From NCBI GenBank assembly GCA_029879605.1, contig JAOUQA010000126.1, positions 1 to 6,460 on the forward strand: a DNA stretch of 6,460 nt, given 5' to 3'. A model generated the notes under the pieces. That model worked only from the letters and a program-made list of their open reading frames with translations, did no database searches and had not been told where the DNA came from. Positions 1 through 5,743 of this stretch are shown here, in pieces; positions within the stretch are counted from its first letter, which is position 1, and every line of letters starts with the position of its first letter. Made by a program: the position numbers and the translations under genes. Origin of the DNA: Gammaproteobacteria bacterium. GTDB taxonomy: Bacteria > Pseudomonadota > Gammaproteobacteria > SZUA-229.

Positions 1-479
1 ATCATCTGAAGCAACTTTGAAGAGGATGTTTCCAGATTACTTAGTAACCGTATTTCCTCGAGTGTTTCCACTGGCATACATTGCGCTTCTTCTACAAAAA
101 CAACTACCTGTTTTCCTTTGCTATGTTTTTCCATTAAATAAGAATGCAACTTATGCATTACCTCAACTTTGTTCTGCCTCCTTTTTATATCTATCTTTAA
201 TTCTATGGCAATATTCTGAAGGATATCTTCCGCTGATAAATTAGGATTTGAAATATAAACAACTTCTATATTTTCTGGCAGTTCTATCTCAAGCATTCTG
301 CAAAGCATTGTCTTACCACTGCCAACTTCTCCGACTACTTTTATTATCCCTTCGCCAGACACAACTGCGTACTTCAACGCATGCAATGCTGCGCCCCTCC
401 TGCTACCTGAATAAAACAGACTCGTATCAGGTGTAATTTTAAACGGCTGTCTATTAAGACCAAAATGCTCAAGGTACAC
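1..479 (-). CDS. ExeA/MshM-like AAA+ ATPase, N-terminal part (cut by window start)
   Basis: The reading frame is open from a GTG at 479 to the window edge (159 full codons), so the C-terminus is missing. It begins VYLEHFGLNRQPFKITPDT, the typical opening of the ExeA/MshM ATPases associated with type II secretion and MSHA-type pili. Walker A is GEVGSGKT (residues 50-57) and Walker B is VVVFVEEA (125-132), followed by the family stretch LEEIRLLSNLET (140-151). The GTG start is supported by an in-frame stop 11 codons upstream, an AAGG ribosome site 8 nt before it, and a promoter at 509-537. Members of this family energise assembly of envelope or pilus machines, and some carry a C-terminal peptidoglycan-binding, SPOR or TPR part that cannot be seen here. 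The family is secure. Whether it is MshM, ExeA or a stand-alone paralogue cannot be decided, and no msh genes are visible on this side. Confidence 0.88.
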   Translation of the reverse strand, partial: MYLEHFGLNRQPFKITPDTSLFYSGSRRGAALHALKYAVVSGEGIIKVVGEVGSGKTMLCRMLEIELPENIEVVYISNPNLSAEDILQNIAIELKIDIKRRQNKVEVMHKLHSYLMEKHSKGKQVVVFVEEAQCMPVETLEEIRLLSNLETSSSKLLQM

Positions 480-856
480 GTTATAAGCCTTATTACTTTC
501 AGTGAACTGTTATATTTATTATCAATTTACTTACCAACACTACTTTGCTTAAGGTAATCTGTATAAATCACAAACATATCGTTCTTAATTAATTCTTTAC
601 ATGTTTAAAGCAGTATATTTGCTTTTTATCTACCTCACGTTTTTTGCTGTTTATTCTTTCTTTTCTTTACTCTTTATCGACACAAATACTTATTCTTTTA
701 ACCTGGCTCTTTAATTAACTTTCTTGCGTATCCACACTCACTCACCATTGCTCCATACTATTTTTTATACACTTCTTTTTAAATGGATAAAAAGTACTAT
801 TTTTAATACTAATATTTCTTCATAATATGCTTTCTATAAATACGGCTTTTTTTAAA
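480..856. other. AT-rich intergenic region between divergent genes
   Basis: This stretch separates the ATPase gene (minus) from trmL (plus). It is strongly AT-rich, with pyrimidine-rich runs on the plus strand around 640-780. I find no convincing protein frame, tRNA or structured RNA. The part near 480-540 holds the ATPase promoter and ribosome site. On the trmL side there are AT-rich -10-like strings, for example TATAAA at 835-840, but no acceptable -35 box at the right distance, so I do not call a promoter there. Two weak AT-only hairpins are too unstable to interpret. Confidence 0.6.
509..537 (-). promoter_or_regulatory. sigma70-like promoter of the AAA+ ATPase gene
   Basis: On the minus strand a -35 box TTGGTA (537-532) and a -10 box TATAAC (514-509) are separated by exactly 17 bp. 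They match the consensus at 4/6 and 5/6 positions. The expected transcript start near 502 gives a leader of about 23 nt containing AAGG (491-488) and then the GTG at 479. Position, spacing and ribosome site agree with each other. This is a sequence prediction only. Confidence 0.55.
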
Positions 857-1321
857 ATGTTTCATATCGTCTTATTTGAACCTGAAATTCCACCTAATAC
901 TGGCAATATCATACGCCTGGCTGCTAATACAGGCTGCCAGCTACATCTTATACACCCTTTAGGCTTTGAACTTGATAATAAGAAATTACGTAGAGCGGGT
1001 CTGGACTACAATGAATTTGCCAGCGTCAATGAATACAACTGTATTGATGAATTTCTGTCTACTATAAATCCTGGAAGGGTCTTTGCCTGTTCAACAAAAG
1101 GCAAACAGCGGCATAGCGATATTGAATTTAAAAAAAATGATGCTTTTATTTTTGGACCTGAAACCAGGGGTTTACCGGATACATTTCTTAATAGCCTTAA
1201 TCAACAACAGGTAATACGTATACCCATGCTGGCTAATAGTCGAAGCATGAACCTGTCTAATTCTGTAGCAGTTATTATTTTTGAAGCCTGGAGACAACTG
1301 GAGTTTTATGGATCTGAATGA
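857..1321 (+). CDS. trmL: tRNA (cytidine/uridine(34)-2'-O)-methyltransferase TrmL
   Basis: TrmL is a SPOUT-fold enzyme that uses S-adenosylmethionine to methylate the ribose 2'-O of wobble base 34 in tRNA-Leu isoacceptors. The frame shows the hallmark opening MFHIVLFEPEIPPNTGNIIR, motif 2 FGPETRGLP (99-107), and motif 3 IPMLANSRSMNLSNSVAV (122-139), which builds the SPOUT knot and cofactor site. At 154 residues it is close to the E. coli protein. The frame could open ten codons earlier at 827, but the family starts directly with M-x-(H/N)-I-V-L, so I chose 857. Neither ATG has a clear Shine-Dalgarno sequence. The stop codon ends at 1321 and the convergent gpsA stop begins at 1322, leaving no intergenic base. 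Identity is very secure; the exact start is less so. Confidence 0.95.
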   Translation: MFHIVLFEPEIPPNTGNIIRLAANTGCQLHLIHPLGFELDNKKLRRAGLDYNEFASVNEYNCIDEFLSTINPGRVFACSTKGKQRHSDIEFKKNDAFIFGPETRGLPDTFLNSLNQQQVIRIPMLANSRSMNLSNSVAVIIFEAWRQLEFYGSE

Positions 1322-2326
1322 CTATTCCTGTTTAGCTTCCCTGGCCAGTAGCGCATGAACAGCTTCTTTTGCTGAACAACCTTCATAAAGAACCCGATAC
1401 ACCTGTTCGATAATTGGTAACTCAACCTTATACTGACTACTCAGCTTTACTGCCTCTTTAGCTGTTTTCACGCCCTCAACAGCCTGGCCAATTTCCTCTC
1501 TTGCCTGTTCTATGGATTTACCCTCAGCTAACTTGATACCTAGGCGTCGATTACGTGACTGGTTGTCAGTACATGTCAGAACCAGATCGCCTAGCCCAGC
1601 CAATCCCATCAATGTTGATTTATCTGCACCCATAGCATCACCAAGTCGCATGATTTCTGCCAGGCCACGGGTAATCAGTGCAGCCCTGGTATTCGCACCA
1701 AATCCGAGACCATCCGCTATGCCTGCTGCAATCGCTAATACATTTTTCAATGCACCACCCAGTTCAACACCAACAATATCATCACTGGTATATGCTCTGA
1801 AATTACCATGATGCAAAAATTCTGCAACCTCTCCTGCCAGTTGTTCTGTACTTGCTGCAACTGTTACGGCAGTGGGTAAATTTTGTGCAACTTCTTTTGC
1901 AAATGTAGGACCAGATACAACAGCCGTTGAATGACAATCAGGTAATTCTTCAGCAATAACCTGATGCATCAGTTTACTGCTATCTTCCTCAAGACCCTTT
2001 GTCGCCCAGACAATATGATGACCTGGTTTTATCTGCTCCTTTGCCGAGCGTATAAAGCTTCTTAACGCATGACTTGGAATTGCTAGTAAGAGTGTATCGG
2101 CAGCAAGCGCTCTATCCAGATCAGGCTCCAGCTTTAATGTTTCAGGAAAAGGGATATCAGGCAAATAAAATGGATTACATCGCTGCTCTTCCATTTGCTG
2201 AATTTGAGCAGTATCTATACCCCACATACGAACATCCAGATTCTCTGCTCTGGCAATCTGTATCGCCAGGGCAGTTCCCCAGGAACCGGCACCCAGAACG
2301 GCAATGCTCCTGGTCGTTTTCATCAT
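1322..2326 (-). CDS. gpsA: NAD(P)-dependent glycerol-3-phosphate dehydrogenase GpsA
   Basis: This cytoplasmic enzyme reduces dihydroxyacetone phosphate to sn-glycerol 3-phosphate, the backbone precursor of phospholipids. The N-terminal Rossmann domain has the nucleotide-binding motif GAGSWG (12-17). Further family signatures are VWATKGLEE, SGPTFAKE, GGALKNV with the conserved catalytic lysine near residue 194, GFGANTRAALITRGLAE and LVLTCTDNQSRNRR. Its length of 334 residues is normal. It is the last gene of the operon and starts immediately after the secB stop, which reads TAG then ATG ATG. Translational coupling is likely, with only a weak AGGA inside the end of secB as ribosome site. Either ATG could be used. 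In E. coli gpsA also follows secB, but there cysE follows gpsA; here cysE is absent and the gene runs tail to tail into trmL. Confidence 0.97.
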   Translation of the reverse strand: MMKTTRSIAVLGAGSWGTALAIQIARAENLDVRMWGIDTAQIQQMEEQRCNPFYLPDIPFPETLKLEPDLDRALAADTLLLAIPSHALRSFIRSAKEQIKPGHHIVWATKGLEEDSSKLMHQVIAEELPDCHSTAVVSGPTFAKEVAQNLPTAVTVAASTEQLAGEVAEFLHHGNFRAYTSDDIVGVELGGALKNVLAIAAGIADGLGFGANTRAALITRGLAEIMRLGDAMGADKSTLMGLAGLGDLVLTCTDNQSRNRRLGIKLAEGKSIEQAREEIGQAVEGVKTAKEAVKLSSQYKVELPIIEQVYRVLYEGCSAKEAVHALLAREAKQE

Positions 2327-2788
2327 CTAATGAGACTGTCCTGCCTGCTGTTCAGCCTGTTGTTGCTGATGCTGCATATATAGTGCATTGAAATTTACTG
2401 GTGCAAGCAGTAATTGAGGAAATCCACCTTTAGATACAAGCTCAGCTATGGCCTCACGCGCAAACGGAAATAGAGTTTCTGGGCAATAAGCACCCAGCAT
2501 TCCACCCAGCTGTTCCTGTGAAAAACCTGTTAGCTGAAAAACACCAGCCTGCTTTACTTCGACGAGAAAAGCCGTGCTATCACCTTTTTTTGCCGTTACT
2601 GTAACGCTCAGTACTACCTCATGCACACCCTCAGCAATGGTTTTACCTTCGGTATTTAACTGAACATTAATTTCAGGTTTCCAGTCTGCATCCTGAAAAA
2701 CTGCAGGTGAATTAGGCGACTCAAATGAAACATCTTTTAAATATATTTTCTGTATCGCAAACTGTTGCTGATTCTGTTCTTCACTCAT
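2327..2788 (-). CDS. secB: protein-export chaperone SecB
   Basis: SecB is a tetrameric cytosolic chaperone that keeps preproteins unfolded and delivers them to SecA for Sec export. The 153-residue frame has the family pattern throughout: FAIQKIYLKDVSFESPNSPAVF near the N-terminus, then VQLNTEG, HEVVLSVTVTAK, FLVEVKQAGVFQLTGF, LGAYCPETLFPFAREAIAELVSKGGFPQLLLAPVNFNALY. The tail is rich in Gln and Ala, as is usual. It lies 11 bp after trxC, with a weak AAGAG ribosome site 8 nt before the ATG. Its presence supports assignment to Proteobacteria. The link to the neighbouring redox genes is conserved in gammaproteobacteria (yibN-grxC-secB). Confidence 0.97.
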   Translation of the reverse strand: MSEEQNQQQFAIQKIYLKDVSFESPNSPAVFQDADWKPEINVQLNTEGKTIAEGVHEVVLSVTVTAKKGDSTAFLVEVKQAGVFQLTGFSQEQLGGMLGAYCPETLFPFAREAIAELVSKGGFPQLLLAPVNFNALYMQHQQQQAEQQAGQSH

Positions 2789-2799
2789 TTTTTTAACTC

Positions 2800-3222
2800 T
2801 TAAATATACTGTTTAATCCAGCCCAACAGGCTACTCATGTCCAGGGCACCTGATGTACGGGCTACTTCCTGACCCTGTGAGAATACCATTAATGTGGGAA
2901 TACTGCGAATACCGTATTTTGAAGCAAGTGCCTGTTGTTGCTCAGTATTAACCTTCAACAACCTTCCTGCCGGCTCTACCTGCTGTGCGGCGAGCTTAAA
3001 ACTGGGCGCCATCACCTGGCATGGACCACACCATGATGCCCAGAAATCGACTACCAGGGGTATATCATTTCTGGTCAGATGCCGCTTAAACTGCAGCTCA
3101 TTGACCTCCAGCGGCTCACTGATAAACAAAGGTTCCTTGCACTTACCACATTGTCCATCCAGGGCAGGCTTATCGTCAGGAACTCTATTTATGGCTAAAC
3201 AATGGGGACAGACGAGGTGCAT
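2800..3222 (-). CDS. trxC: thioredoxin 2 (TrxC) with N-terminal zinc ribbon
   Basis: This is a cytosolic disulfide reductase recycled by thioredoxin reductase. The first part holds a CxxC-CxxC zinc ribbon (Cys5, Cys8, Cys25, Cys28) that is absent from thioredoxin 1 and defines TrxC. The thioredoxin fold carries the active site WCGPC (Cys65, Cys68) and the cis-proline loop IRSIPT (Pro109). At 140 residues it has the E. coli TrxC length. In E. coli trxC is elsewhere on the chromosome; here it is inserted between grxC and secB with gaps of 25 and 11 bp, making the operon richer in thiol chemistry. The zinc site in E. coli TrxC modulates its redox potential and responds to oxidation. I see no obvious Shine-Dalgarno sequence, so translation may depend on the upstream gene. 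Confidence 0.95.
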   Translation of the reverse strand: MHLVCPHCLAINRVPDDKPALDGQCGKCKEPLFISEPLEVNELQFKRHLTRNDIPLVVDFWASWCGPCQVMAPSFKLAAQQVEPAGRLLKVNTEQQQALASKYGIRSIPTLMVFSQGQEVARTSGALDMSSLLGWIKQYI

Positions 3223-3247
3223 AACTAAAACAGATAATGATTTAAAA

Positions 3248-3511
3248 CTAGCTGGCTACAAGTAAACGATCCAGATCACCCTGCTGTTCAAGCGCAGATA
3301 AATCATCGTAACCACCCACATGATGGTCACCAATAAAAATTTGGGGAACAGTATTTCTTTGACTACGTTCTTCCATCTCCTGCCGGTGAGCAGCATCTTC
3401 ATTGACATTAATCAGGGTATATCCCACCCCTTTACTCTCAAGTAACTGTCTGGCCCAGGTACAATAAGGGCAAAAAGGAGCATAATAGACAAGCACATCT
3501 GGATTTGACAT
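3248..3511 (-). CDS. grxC: glutaredoxin 3-type GrxC
   Basis: This small dithiol glutaredoxin reduces protein disulfides and glutathione mixed disulfides using glutathione. The 87-residue frame shows the active site CPYC (Cys14-Cys17), the cis-proline motif TVPQIFI (54-60, Pro56) and the glutathione-binding GGYDD (66-70). Length and motifs match bacterial Grx3 rather than the monothiol CGFS class. It lies 6 bp downstream of the rhodanese gene, as in E. coli yibN-grxC, so the two are almost certainly co-transcribed. The only oddity is that trxC rather than secB follows it. Confidence 0.96.
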   Translation of the reverse strand: MSNPDVLVYYAPFCPYCTWARQLLESKGVGYTLINVNEDAAHRQEMEERSQRNTVPQIFIGDHHVGGYDDLSALEQQGDLDRLLVAS

Positions 3512-3517
3512 AACAAA

Positions 3518-3943
3518 CTACTTCTTAGTCAAAGGCAAATTCGCGCTTTCCCAGCCCATTACTCCACCAGACAGATTATTAACCTGCTCAAACCCTGCTT
3601 TTTTCAATATACGACAGACATAGTTTGATCGGCTTCCAGAACGACAATATGCCAGCACTGGTTTAGATTTATATTTTTCGAGTTCTGAAAGACGTGTTTT
3701 AATGGTATTCATCGGTATATGGATAGAACCCTTGATATGCCTGTCTCCATATTCCTGAGCCTCTCGGACATCAATAACTACAGCCTCATCATTATTCATT
3801 AACCTGACCGCATCAGCCGCAATTAGCTGGGGAATACCACTAAAACGGCTTTCAAACTCCATTTTTATAATCATGGTCAAAATGACCACTAAAGCACCCA
3901 ATAAGACCAGGTGGTTATTCGCAAACTCAATCAACTGTGACAT
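3518..3943 (-). CDS. yibN: membrane-anchored rhodanese-domain sulfurtransferase (YibN type)
   Basis: This is a single-domain rhodanese with an N-terminal membrane anchor. Residues about 8-26 are a hydrophobic helix (LVLLGALVVILTMII). The rhodanese domain follows, with the signature VIDVREAQEY (56-65), HIKGSIHIP (69-77) and the active loop CRSGSRS, in which Cys100 would carry the persulfide. The 141-residue length matches YibN. Rhodaneses transfer sulfane sulfur, but the physiological acceptor of YibN is not well defined. It is the first gene of the yibN-grxC-trxC-secB-gpsA operon, with an AGG ribosome site 9 nt before the ATG. A perfect hairpin lies about 30 bp upstream, and beyond that an ArsR-family gene with two sensor-type cysteines, which suggests sulfur-responsive control. 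Confidence 0.93.
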   Translation of the reverse strand: MSQLIEFANNHLVLLGALVVILTMIIKMEFESRFSGIPQLIAADAVRLMNNDEAVVIDVREAQEYGDRHIKGSIHIPMNTIKTRLSELEKYKSKPVLAYCRSGSRSNYVCRILKKAGFEQVNNLSGGVMGWESANLPLTKK

Positions 3944-3973
3944 TCTCTAGAACCTGAAATAGATACCAAAATA

Positions 3974-3995
3974 CCGGTATCGGAATCGATACCGG
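3974..3995 (-). terminator. 9-bp perfect hairpin between arsR and yibN: terminator, attenuator or operator
   Basis: The arms CCGGTATCG (3974-3982) and CGATACCGG (3987-3995) are perfect inverted repeats around a 4-nt loop. Read on the minus strand, the stem begins 18 nt after the arsR stop and is followed by TATTTT (3973-3968), which resembles a modest intrinsic terminator. No T-run follows it on the plus strand. Only 30 bp remain between the stem and the yibN start, too little for a separate complete promoter. It may therefore be a partial terminator or attenuator within one transcript, or a repressor-binding palindrome. Confidence 0.55.
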
Positions 3996-4013
3996 CTATA
4001 AATCATTTAATAA

Positions 4014-4349
4014 TTACTCGTCAAGACCACGAGCTGAACAGAACACTTCCTGCATCATACTGATTAAGCGCAGTGTTCTTGCATCACCTACACGATAATA
4101 AACTCGATTGGCATCTTTACGTGATGCCAGAATACCTTTATCACGTAAAATCGCTAAATGCTGAGAGATATTACTCTGTGAGGTACCTACATTATCGACT
4201 ATATCCTGTACACTGACTTCCTGATCCTGCAATGTGCAGAGTATCTTCAGGCGTAAAGGATGTGACATCGCTTTAAGAGACCGAGAAGCACGATCAATAT
4301 CTTCTTCTCTAGTCATTAAGAGCGTTTCTTCAGACATATTTGCAACCAT
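4014..4349 (-). CDS. ArsR-family repressor with SqrR/BigR/HlyU-like cysteine pair
   Basis: This is a small winged-helix repressor. From the ATG at 4349 it is 111 residues long. That start has AGG 7 nt upstream; the frame could also open at TTG 4355 or ATG 4337, but these lack as good a ribosome site. The core is AMSHPLRLKILCTL, then the helix-turn-helix VSVQDIVDNVGTSQSNISQHLAILRDKGIL and the wing SRKDANRVYY. It contains only two cysteines, Cys38 in LKILC and Cys104 in VFC. They are 66 apart, as in SqrR, BigR and HlyU, where the two thiols form a disulfide or polysulfide bridge that changes DNA binding. The metal-binding motifs ELCVCD and DxHxxxH of ArsR/SmtB are absent. It probably senses reactive sulfur or redox state and controls itself and the downstream rhodanese operon. 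The family is certain; the ligand is inferred. Confidence 0.9.
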   Translation of the reverse strand: MVANMSEETLLMTREEDIDRASRSLKAMSHPLRLKILCTLQDQEVSVQDIVDNVGTSQSNISQHLAILRDKGILASRKDANRVYYRVGDARTLRLISMMQEVFCSARGLDE

Positions 4350-4386
4350 GGGCAAACCTACTCAAGCTATAATGGGATCATCGGAA

Positions 4387-4400
4387 TAGTAATATTAGTA
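4387..4400. promoter_or_regulatory. AT-rich palindrome upstream of arsR, possible repressor operator
   Basis: The 14-bp sequence TAGTAATATTAGTA reads as an inverted repeat around a central AATATT, with one mismatched pair. It lies about 38 bp before the arsR ATG, between the divergent arsR and envC genes. AT-rich imperfect palindromes in this position are typical autoregulatory sites of ArsR-family repressors. In an AT-rich spacer such repeats also arise by chance, so this is only a candidate. Confidence 0.3.
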
Positions 4401-4447
4401 AACTATCATAAAATAATACATACTTTTTTAAAGATTTTTTATTATTA

Positions 4448-4476
4448 TTGGAATTTAACCACAGTTTTTTTATAAA
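4448..4476 (+). promoter_or_regulatory. sigma70-like promoter before envC
   Basis: TTGGAA (4448-4453) and TATAAA (4471-4476) are separated by 17 bp and match the consensus at 4/6 and 5/6 positions. The predicted transcript start, near 4483, lies only about 6 nt before the envC ATG, so the mRNA would have almost no leader. A promoter further upstream using TATTAT (4440-4445) would give a longer leader but has a poor -35 box. Confidence 0.42.
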
Positions 4477-4488
4477 TCTCCCTAAAGA

Positions 4489-5667
4489 ATGCAGAATAAA
4501 ATCATCTTTTTCAGCTCTTTTTTACGCATAACTCTGCTTTTTAGCCTGTTTTTACTACCTTTTAGTGCCAAATCCTCAGACACTGAGGATACTGACTATA
4601 CAAAACGCCTCGCTGAGGTAAAAGCCAAAATTGCACTGGTGCTTACAGATCTTAATAAGAATAAGAACAAACGAGACAATATAAAAGATCAATTACAAAA
4701 ACTTGAACGAAACATCGCCAAAACGTCGAAAAGTTTGCGTGAAGTTCGACGAAAACACAAAAAGTCCTCTGCTTCCTTAAAATCCCTGAAAGCAAAACTA
4801 GCTGCTCTCAGGAATAAACTAAATATCCAACGAAACCTGCTTTCTAGCCAGATTAAATCAGCCTATACCATGGGCCAGCAGGCCCAGATCAAAATGTTTC
4901 TTAACCAGCAACAGCCTGCTGAAATGGGTCGTGCCATGGTCTACTTCGACTATTTAAATACTGCCAGATCCAGTCAGATCAACGAATTTCTACACAATAT
5001 TAGGGAAAAAGAAAAACTTGAAGTACAAATTACAACGACTAATAAAGAACTCGAAAAGCTGGCTCAACGAAAATTAAAACAGAAAAAATCACTGGATCAT
5101 GACCGGATAAGTCGCAAACGCCTACTTACTCGACTTAATAAAGACATCAATAATCAACAACTTACATTATCAGAACTAGAAAATAGTCGCTCTCGGATTG
5201 AAACACTACTTTCCTCCCTCGGTGAACTACTGGCTGACATACCGACTGAAAATCCACTGGAAACACCATTTCCCAGCCTGAAAGGAAAACTGCCCTGGCC
5301 TGTTAAGGGTAAATTCTCAGCCAGATTCGGGGAATCACGTAACCAGGGTGATCTTAACTGGAATGGTGTTGTCATTAAAACGGCATATGGAACACCTGTC
5401 AGAGCCATAAGCAATGGCCGCGTTGCTTTTGCCGACTGGCTACAGGGTTTTGGCTTTATCACTATCATCGATCATGACAATGAATATATGAGCCTCTATG
5501 GTCATAGTCAGGAACTTTATAAAGAAACGGGGGACTGGGTAGAAGCTGGTGAAATTATAGCAACCGTCGGTGACAGTGGCGGTCAAAATCACAGTGGTTT
5601 ATATTTTGAAATTCGCCATAAAGGTAAGCCCGTCAACCCTAATAAATGGTGTACTGCTTCACTATAA
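4489..5667 (+). CDS. envC: EnvC-like murein hydrolase activator (coiled coil plus degenerate LytM domain)
   Basis: EnvC is a periplasmic protein recruited by FtsEX to the septum, where it activates the amidases AmiA and AmiB to split peptidoglycan during cell separation. The N-terminus is a signal peptide (charged K4 and R13, hydrophobic to about residue 25, possible cleavage after AKS). Residues about 35-250 are a long charged coiled coil, and the C-terminal part is a LytM/M23 domain. Its metal site is degenerate: the usual His-x-x-x-Asp is replaced by NWNGVV (290-295), and the usual HxH shows Tyr372 in LYFEIR, though His339 remains in LYGHSQ. This matches E. coli EnvC, which activates rather than cuts. 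The frame has 392 residues. The ribosome site before the ATG is weak (AAAGA directly adjacent). The ctpA gene follows in the same direction, as in pseudomonads. Confidence 0.92.
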   Translation: MQNKIIFFSSFLRITLLFSLFLLPFSAKSSDTEDTDYTKRLAEVKAKIALVLTDLNKNKNKRDNIKDQLQKLERNIAKTSKSLREVRRKHKKSSASLKSLKAKLAALRNKLNIQRNLLSSQIKSAYTMGQQAQIKMFLNQQQPAEMGRAMVYFDYLNTARSSQINEFLHNIREKEKLEVQITTTNKELEKLAQRKLKQKKSLDHDRISRKRLLTRLNKDINNQQLTLSELENSRSRIETLLSSLGELLADIPTENPLETPFPSLKGKLPWPVKGKFSARFGESRNQGDLNWNGVVIKTAYGTPVRAISNGRVAFADWLQGFGFITIIDHDNEYMSLYGHSQELYKETGDWVEAGEIIATVGDSGGQNHSGLYFEIRHKGKPVNPNKWCTASL

Positions 5668-5733
5668 CAAAATTGATATTTTACTTACACCATGCCCTTT
5701 AAATAATTTATTATCATCCATGATTTCTGATTT

Positions 5734-5737
5734 GGAG
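5734..5737 (+). promoter_or_regulatory. ribosome binding site of ctpA
   Basis: GGAG lies 6 nt before the ATG at 5744, a near-ideal Shine-Dalgarno sequence and spacing. It fixes the start of a gene whose 3' end lies outside the window. It is the best ribosome site in the window. Confidence 0.75.
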
Positions 5738-5743
5738 CTTTAA

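Noticed and set aside
17..436. Two plus-strand frames (17-244 and 248-436)
   Set aside because: They lie opposite the clear Walker-motif ATPase on the minus strand and have no recognisable protein features.
775..794. AT-only hairpin CTTTTT/AAAAAG in the intergenic region
   Set aside because: Six A-T-rich pairs with an 8-nt loop are weak, and such repeats are expected by chance in this composition.
1512..1811. Plus-strand frame inside gpsA
   Set aside because: Antisense to highly conserved GpsA sequence; composition follows the opposite strand.
2074..2391. Plus-strand frames across the gpsA/secB junction
   Set aside because: Antisense shadows of two secure genes, with no ribosome site or motif.
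2894..3265. Plus-strand frame opposite trxC
   Set aside because: Covers the zinc ribbon and WCGPC coding region of trxC on the other strand.
5154..5468. Minus-strand frame inside envC
   Set aside because: Shadow of the EnvC coiled coil and LytM region.
5269..5664. EnvC LytM domain as an active metallopeptidase
   Set aside because: The metal-binding His and Asp of the first motif and the first His of HxH are replaced, as in non-catalytic EnvC.
5668..5743. Possible terminator or promoter between envC and ctpA
   Set aside because: Only a 5-bp AT stem is present and no paired -35/-10 boxes stand out, so co-transcription is the simpler reading.
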